This document shows positions 23,931 through 27,590 of a stretch of DNA of 27,590 nucleotides, piece after piece; positions within the stretch are counted from its first letter, which is position 1, and each line of letters opens with the position of its first letter. The notes below the pieces were generated by a model. The model worked only from the letters and a program-made list of their open reading frames with translations. It was not told where the DNA came from and searched no databases. Made by a program: the position numbers and the translations under genes. Location of the stretch: assembly GCA_910587895.1 (NCBI GenBank), contig CAJUOE010000166.1, forward strand, positions 1-27,590, read 5' to 3'. Origin of the DNA: an uncultured Lachnospiraceae bacterium. Its GTDB lineage: Bacteria; Bacillota; Clostridia; Lachnospirales; Lachnospiraceae.

Positions 23931-25967
23931 CTAGTGGAAATCCGCAATAATCTGCGCCTCATATTCCGCGTCACAGATGTCATCCACGATATATCCTCCC
24001 GGCTCCTCATTGGTGTATTTATTCGGAATCCTGCCTCTTTCCCCTCTCAGCAGCCATTCATAACTGATATCCGCATGACCGATATCCACAGCCTGATATC
24101 CCTGCACAGCCAGATCATAGGCCAACACGCTGGCCGTAGGCCCCAACGCAATCAGGAATAACCGGTCCTCGGGCTGCCTGAGCGCCTCGCTGTAAATCTC
24201 CTCATATCGGTCGAAAGCGCTCTCCGCAGGGCACAATATCCTGACGATGGATCTCGCGTTGTCAAACAGATCGTTCCCCACGCCCATTCTTGTCTGGTAT
24301 CCTTCAATAAATACGCAGTCCCTCCCGTCCCAGATACGTTTCTGGTTCCTGACCTGCTCCCAGGATTCGTTTCTGGAGATACTGGTGTTGGCGTACAGCC
24401 TGTCCCTCTCTAAGAGGGCGTAATGCTGCTTTCTCACTTCCGGAGTCAGATAGAGTCTGGCGCCGTTTGCGGCGCTGTCTGTCCAGGAACCAAAATCTCC
24501 GTAAAAATCGATCAGGCCGACCAGAACATCCTCCCGCTTTGAATGCAGCACCTCTTTCAGACGGTTTGCCAGCGCCTCATCCTTTTTCTGGAATCTCCAT
24601 CGCTGTACTCCGCACATAATGCCAAACTCCCCGTCGCCGAATCTGGCTATGGACTTACGGTTTGTCACAATATCCTCAATCGTATCTTCGATACTCATGA
24701 TCTGCGGATACCACAGTTTGTCCAGGAATCTCCTGTCGTTGATCTCCCAGCCGATATTATCCTTGGCGTGGAACAGAATCGAGAAGTTCGTTCTGGACGC
24801 CCTCTCCAGTTCGGCCAGTCTGTCGTTCATACCGCTGAGCGCTCCCCGCAGCAGCCTGTTCTCCGCCTGAAGTTCCTGTATCTGTTTATGCGGATCATCC
24901 TCATTTGGCTCCACCAATTTTATGTCTTTGGTCGCCACATACATGATCGAGAGATCGTCAAATCCATATTCCTGATAAAACTCTTCTCCAAACCACTGCT
25001 TATCCAGTTCATTGATATAGAATCCCGCATTCTGAAGACGCCGGATAAAATCTTTCTTTCCGTACAGTCGGGAATGGTCATACTGTCCGAAACGCCTCCA
25101 GTTCTCTTCCTCGCTGCAACCCCACTCTTCCTCCGTATCCGCTTTTCCCACGATCAGCGGCACCAGCACCAGGCACACTCCGTCCGGCTTTAGTATCCGA
25201 TACAATTCCTTCATCGCCAACGCGTCGTTGCGCACATGTTCCAGCACATGGGAGCAGACGATAATATCGTATGTTTCGTCCTCCACCATATCCATATGCT
25301 GCAGATCCGCCTGAAAAGTGACGCCGGACATCATCAGATCCGTGGATTCATAGCAGATATCCTCCCGGCTCAGCGCATAGCGCTCTATAGCCGGCGACGG
25401 CGCTATCTGCAGCATTCTCAGTTTTTCTCCGCCCTCCGCTTTCACTTCCTCCAGGAACGCGATCATCAGGCGGTCCCTGTCATATGCCCCGCAGACCGGG
25501 CATCCATAGCGCTCCCTGCTCTCAAGCTGAAAATCCGCGTTCCAATACGGAAAGCCGTGCCGTTTACGCATGATCTGGTAGCCTTCCGGCATGGGCAGAA
25601 AAAACACCTCCGCCCCACAGGCATTACAACGTTTCGCCTCGTTTCCTATGAACGTCTCCATCTCGTCCAGCACGCCAAACAAAGAACAAAGCAGATTCTC
25701 CCGCTCCGCCGTTTTATGCTCCACCGCATCCCGTATCCGCCCCGCCTCGACCCTCGTCTGTTCAGGAATGGCAAACATACTGATACCGCCGCGCAGAACC
25801 TCGGTTATGTTGGCCAGCTCGATCCAGGTGCCGTCCTCCCAGGGGACGCCCTTTTCCGTCAGTTCCTGATACAGCACGCAGACCCACTGTTTCAGGGACG
25901 GCAGTTGTCTGTACAGTTCCATTCTTACCTGATTCAACTCCTGTCTGCTCACACCCGTTTCTACCAT
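23931..25967 (-). CDS. Zinc-ribbon / SAM methyltransferase / GT-D glycosyltransferase fusion
   Basis: A 678-residue multidomain protein. An N-terminal helical part (1-110) precedes two CxxC pairs (C114/C117 and C156/C159), a likely zinc site. A class I methyltransferase follows (LRMLQIAPSP, YDIIVCSHVLEHV at 233-245, LKPDGVCLVLVP). After a coiled-coil-like segment (about 360-392), residues 425-678 match the GT-D/DUF1792 fold with the diagnostic ARFGDGEFGI (441-450; metal-binding DGE) and late blocks LIALGPTASVLAYDL and VDIGHADISYEW. The first domain probably methylates and the second adds a sugar, perhaps methyl-capping the glycan. The ATG overlaps the stop of the preceding gene by 7 bases. 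Confidence 0.85.
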   Translation of the reverse strand: MVETGVSRQELNQVRMELYRQLPSLKQWVCVLYQELTEKGVPWEDGTWIELANITEVLRGGISMFAIPEQTRVEAGRIRDAVEHKTAERENLLCSLFGVLDEMETFIGNEAKRCNACGAEVFFLPMPEGYQIMRKRHGFPYWNADFQLESRERYGCPVCGAYDRDRLMIAFLEEVKAEGGEKLRMLQIAPSPAIERYALSREDICYESTDLMMSGVTFQADLQHMDMVEDETYDIIVCSHVLEHVRNDALAMKELYRILKPDGVCLVLVPLIVGKADTEEEWGCSEEENWRRFGQYDHSRLYGKKDFIRRLQNAGFYINELDKQWFGEEFYQEYGFDDLSIMYVATKDIKLVEPNEDDPHKQIQELQAENRLLRGALSGMNDRLAELERASRTNFSILFHAKDNIGWEINDRRFLDKLWYPQIMSIEDTIEDIVTNRKSIARFGDGEFGIMCGVQRWRFQKKDEALANRLKEVLHSKREDVLVGLIDFYGDFGSWTDSAANGARLYLTPEVRKQHYALLERDRLYANTSISRNESWEQVRNQKRIWDGRDCVFIEGYQTRMGVGNDLFDNARSIVRILCPAESAFDRYEEIYSEALRQPEDRLFLIALGPTASVLAYDLAVQGYQAVDIGHADISYEWLLRGERGRIPNKYTNEEPGGYIVDDICDAEYEAQIIADFH

Positions 25968-26914
25968 ACCTCGATATAACTCCCTTCTTTAAATTCCTCC
26001 TGCGCGATCTCCAGCATCTGCTGGGCAGAAAGTTTCTTCTGATATTCTTTATTGTCAAACAGATTCCCCTGGTCCTCTCTGACAGAATCCCCCTTTTCAA
26101 AGGAAATGGCAAAGAAATCCCGCCCCAACCATTCATAATCCGTATCCGAGATCGTATGCAGGTCAAAGAATACGCCTCCGTAACGGAAAGAATGCCAACT
26201 GCGCAAACGGTACGCCGCAGGGTGGCGCAGAGCCACATAAGTGCCGTATGTCTCAAATTCGCTGAAACTATTGGATTGCAGATCATGCGCGTCGATGGCA
26301 TGGATGATTTTTTCCCAAAAGGCTGTTCCCAGCAGATCGCTGCCAGCCTCGATCTCTCCGATCAGTTCTTTCATCAGATCGCTTCGGATCAGCATATGCT
26401 CCGAGATAAAGGATTTCTCGATACATTTGCGCATACCGGGGAGCAGCCGGGCCAATGTGACAAAATATTCCTCGTGATATTCCCCCTTTACATCCAGATA
26501 GGGGATCCCTGTTTTTTCATGAAACATGGAAAAAGGGCCGCAGGGAATGGTATCCCCGTCCCATACCAGATAGTAGGCGTCCTCACACAGACGGGCATAC
26601 TGCATCTTCAGAAACTGCTGGTAATACCACCCTGTTATGCCTCTGGGCAGTTCCCGCCCCTGCAATATGCCCTCCAGCGCACGGGTCATGACCGCATGCA
26701 CCGCGTCAAAGGAAAGAATATCGTTTTCATGGATAAAGCCGACCTTCTCCCCCAGCCCCGAGGCCTCCACAAGGCGGGCGACCTCCTCATTGCCCACAAA
26801 GAAAATACGTCTCACGGGCAGATCTGCCGCCAATCTGTGATATTGGTCCTTTACCCGCTCATAGTCCCTGGCGGTCACTACGATGATCGCGTCATACTGC
26901 TGCATATCGGTCAT
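25961..26914 (-). CDS. DUF6492-like putative glycosyltransferase (GT-A type)
   Basis: A 317-residue soluble protein. It begins YDAIIVVTARDYERVKDQY, keeps GWYYQQFLKMQYA (95-107) and then YLVWDGDTIPCGPF (115-128), where DGD is a DXD-type metal and nucleotide-sugar site. These blocks recall the DUF6492 group of GT-A-like transferases. The acceptor is unknown. The ATG overlaps the stop of the preceding gene as ATGA and follows AGGAGACAGG. It is coupled at its end to the methyltransferase/GT-D fusion, so the two may act on the same glycan. Confidence 0.7.
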   Translation of the reverse strand: MTDMQQYDAIIVVTARDYERVKDQYHRLAADLPVRRIFFVGNEEVARLVEASGLGEKVGFIHENDILSFDAVHAVMTRALEGILQGRELPRGITGWYYQQFLKMQYARLCEDAYYLVWDGDTIPCGPFSMFHEKTGIPYLDVKGEYHEEYFVTLARLLPGMRKCIEKSFISEHMLIRSDLMKELIGEIEAGSDLLGTAFWEKIIHAIDAHDLQSNSFSEFETYGTYVALRHPAAYRLRSWHSFRYGGVFFDLHTISDTDYEWLGRDFFAISFEKGDSVREDQGNLFDNKEYQKKLSAQQMLEIAQEEFKEGSYIEVW

Positions 26915-27590
26915 GTCCTGTCTCCTTTCAGCTTTTTCACCTGCTCGTTAATACAGGCGCACAGCGCGGTAGCCAGTTGATAATACACATTTCTGCTGAA
27001 ATGGTTGATGCTGTCGGCATAGTCCTCCTGAGAATGTATATAGTCCGTCATCTCTATGAGCCGTATCCTGTCCCGGTTCCCGGCATATGCTCTCACCATG
27101 GCATTGATCTCTTTATGATGTGCCGCATGGTCGGCAAACTCCTCATTGATTCCCTTATACTCGATCTCACTCCCCAGCAGCAGGACAAACATCGGCGAGC
27201 CCAGCACATGAGTATACATGTAGTCCAGATTGCGGAGCAGATCTTCGCCGGATGTAACCCCCACATATTCCCAGTCTCCGGAAAATCTCGCAATAATCTC
27301 CTCCGTAAAGGGAAACGCATGATTCACGATGCTGCCATCCACATATCCCCTTGTATTTTTGGGATCCGTCAGATCAAAATTCTTACTGCCAAAGCTGATA
27401 TAATCACCCGTTTTTCTGTTGCGGTACAGCCCGGTATGGCAGTCGGGCAACAGACTGTAGCATATCACATGATACTCTCTGCTGAAAATATCTGTCTCAA
27501 AATCTCCCGGAACGAAAAAGGAGAATACATCAAGGCCACATCTATGCCACGCATGTCGGGCGAATCTGTCATAATATATCTGTAACGCGC
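26911..27590 (-). CDS. SGNH-hydrolase-like protein, C-terminal part (runs off the window)
   Basis: The frame is open from the stop at 26911 to the right edge, giving at least 226 codons, so the GTG at 27468 need not be the start. The visible part includes VFSFFVPGDFETDIFSREYH, IVNHAFPFTEEIIARF, and ends with a block resembling the last SGNH motif: LIEMTDYIHSQEDYADSINHFSRNVYYQLA, where Asp and His are spaced as in a catalytic DxxH. The nucleophile block would lie upstream of or near the edge and cannot be confirmed. It could be a sugar O-acyl esterase or transferase. It is the first gene seen of the long minus-strand series and overlaps the next by four bases. Confidence 0.55.
   Translation of the reverse strand, partial: ALQIYYDRFARHAWHRCGLDVFSFFVPGDFETDIFSREYHVICYSLLPDCHTGLYRNRKTGDYISFGSKNFDLTDPKNTRGYVDGSIVNHAFPFTEEIIARFSGDWEYVGVTSGEDLLRNLDYMYTHVLGSPMFVLLLGSEIEYKGINEEFADHAAHHKEINAMVRAYAGNRDRIRLIEMTDYIHSQEDYADSINHFSRNVYYQLATALCACINEQVKKLKGDRT

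Noticed and set aside
25236..25979. Long plus-strand frame opposite the methyltransferase/GT-D gene, and similar ones at 26156-26980 and 26977-27585
   Set aside because: They are antisense shadows of well-supported minus-strand genes with no recognisable domains or ribosome sites.

Overview
The window looks like chromosome of a Gram-positive Clostridia, most likely Lachnospiraceae-like. I base this on purine-rich GGAGG-type ribosome sites, sigma-A promoters with 17-bp spacing, a moderate-to-low G+C composition, and the mix of larE, mgtC/sapB, asnA and surface-glycan genes. The genus cannot be fixed from the sequence alone. No rRNA, tRNA, CRISPR array, integrase or intact insertion sequence was recognised.

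Region 1 (about 1-5.3 kb) is a patchwork. It holds a 3'-truncated larE remnant (87-482, minus). Next is a two-gene RloA/RloB (AbiL-like) putative phage-defence operon (627-2959, minus), visibly A+T-rich and driven by its own near-consensus promoter. An MgtC/SapB membrane protein (minus) is divergent from aspartate-ammonia ligase asnA (plus). A stem-loop-rich intergenic stretch and two probable promoters lie between those two.

Region 2 (about 5.36-27.59 kb) is a continuous minus-strand series of about 20 tightly packed genes, many with overlapping starts and stops. It encodes synthesis and transfer of an elaborate surface glycan, and transcription enters from beyond the right edge. In transcription order it runs: an SGNH-like partial gene; a DUF6492-type glycosyltransferase; a zinc-ribbon/methyltransferase/GT-D fusion; two tandem LicD paralogues separated by an intrinsic terminator and a possible leader peptide; a beta-propeller protein; a GT32 transferase. 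These are followed by a complete GDP-D-glycero-alpha-D-manno-heptose set (HddA, an HddC-GmhB fusion, GmhA) with an NAD-dependent epimerase. Then come a Rossmann protein, a CgeB-type transferase, an LpxD-like N-acyltransferase, a DegT aminotransferase and a Gfo/Idh/MocA dehydrogenase. The series ends with a FabZ-like dehydratase, a ThDP enzyme, a NeuB-family synthase, an acyl carrier protein and the N-terminal third of an acyl-adenylate ligase.

The most interesting part is the end of that series (5.36-12.64 kb). The Gfo/Idh plus DegT pair resembles GnnA/GnnB, the acyltransferase has both LpxD domains and the LpxD-type histidine, and these sit with an ACP, a FabZ-like enzyme, a ThDP enzyme and an acyl ligase. 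My inference is a dedicated ACP-borne acyl group N-linked to an amino sugar, built from lipid-A-like parts in a Gram-positive. The ligase is cut off inside its ATP-binding motif exactly where the block meets the asnA region, so in this genome the pathway is either damaged or completed in trans. No protein in the 22-kb block has evident membrane segments (no flippase, polymerase or priming transferase), which favours cytoplasmic glycosylation of a protein such as flagellin, or export machinery encoded elsewhere.
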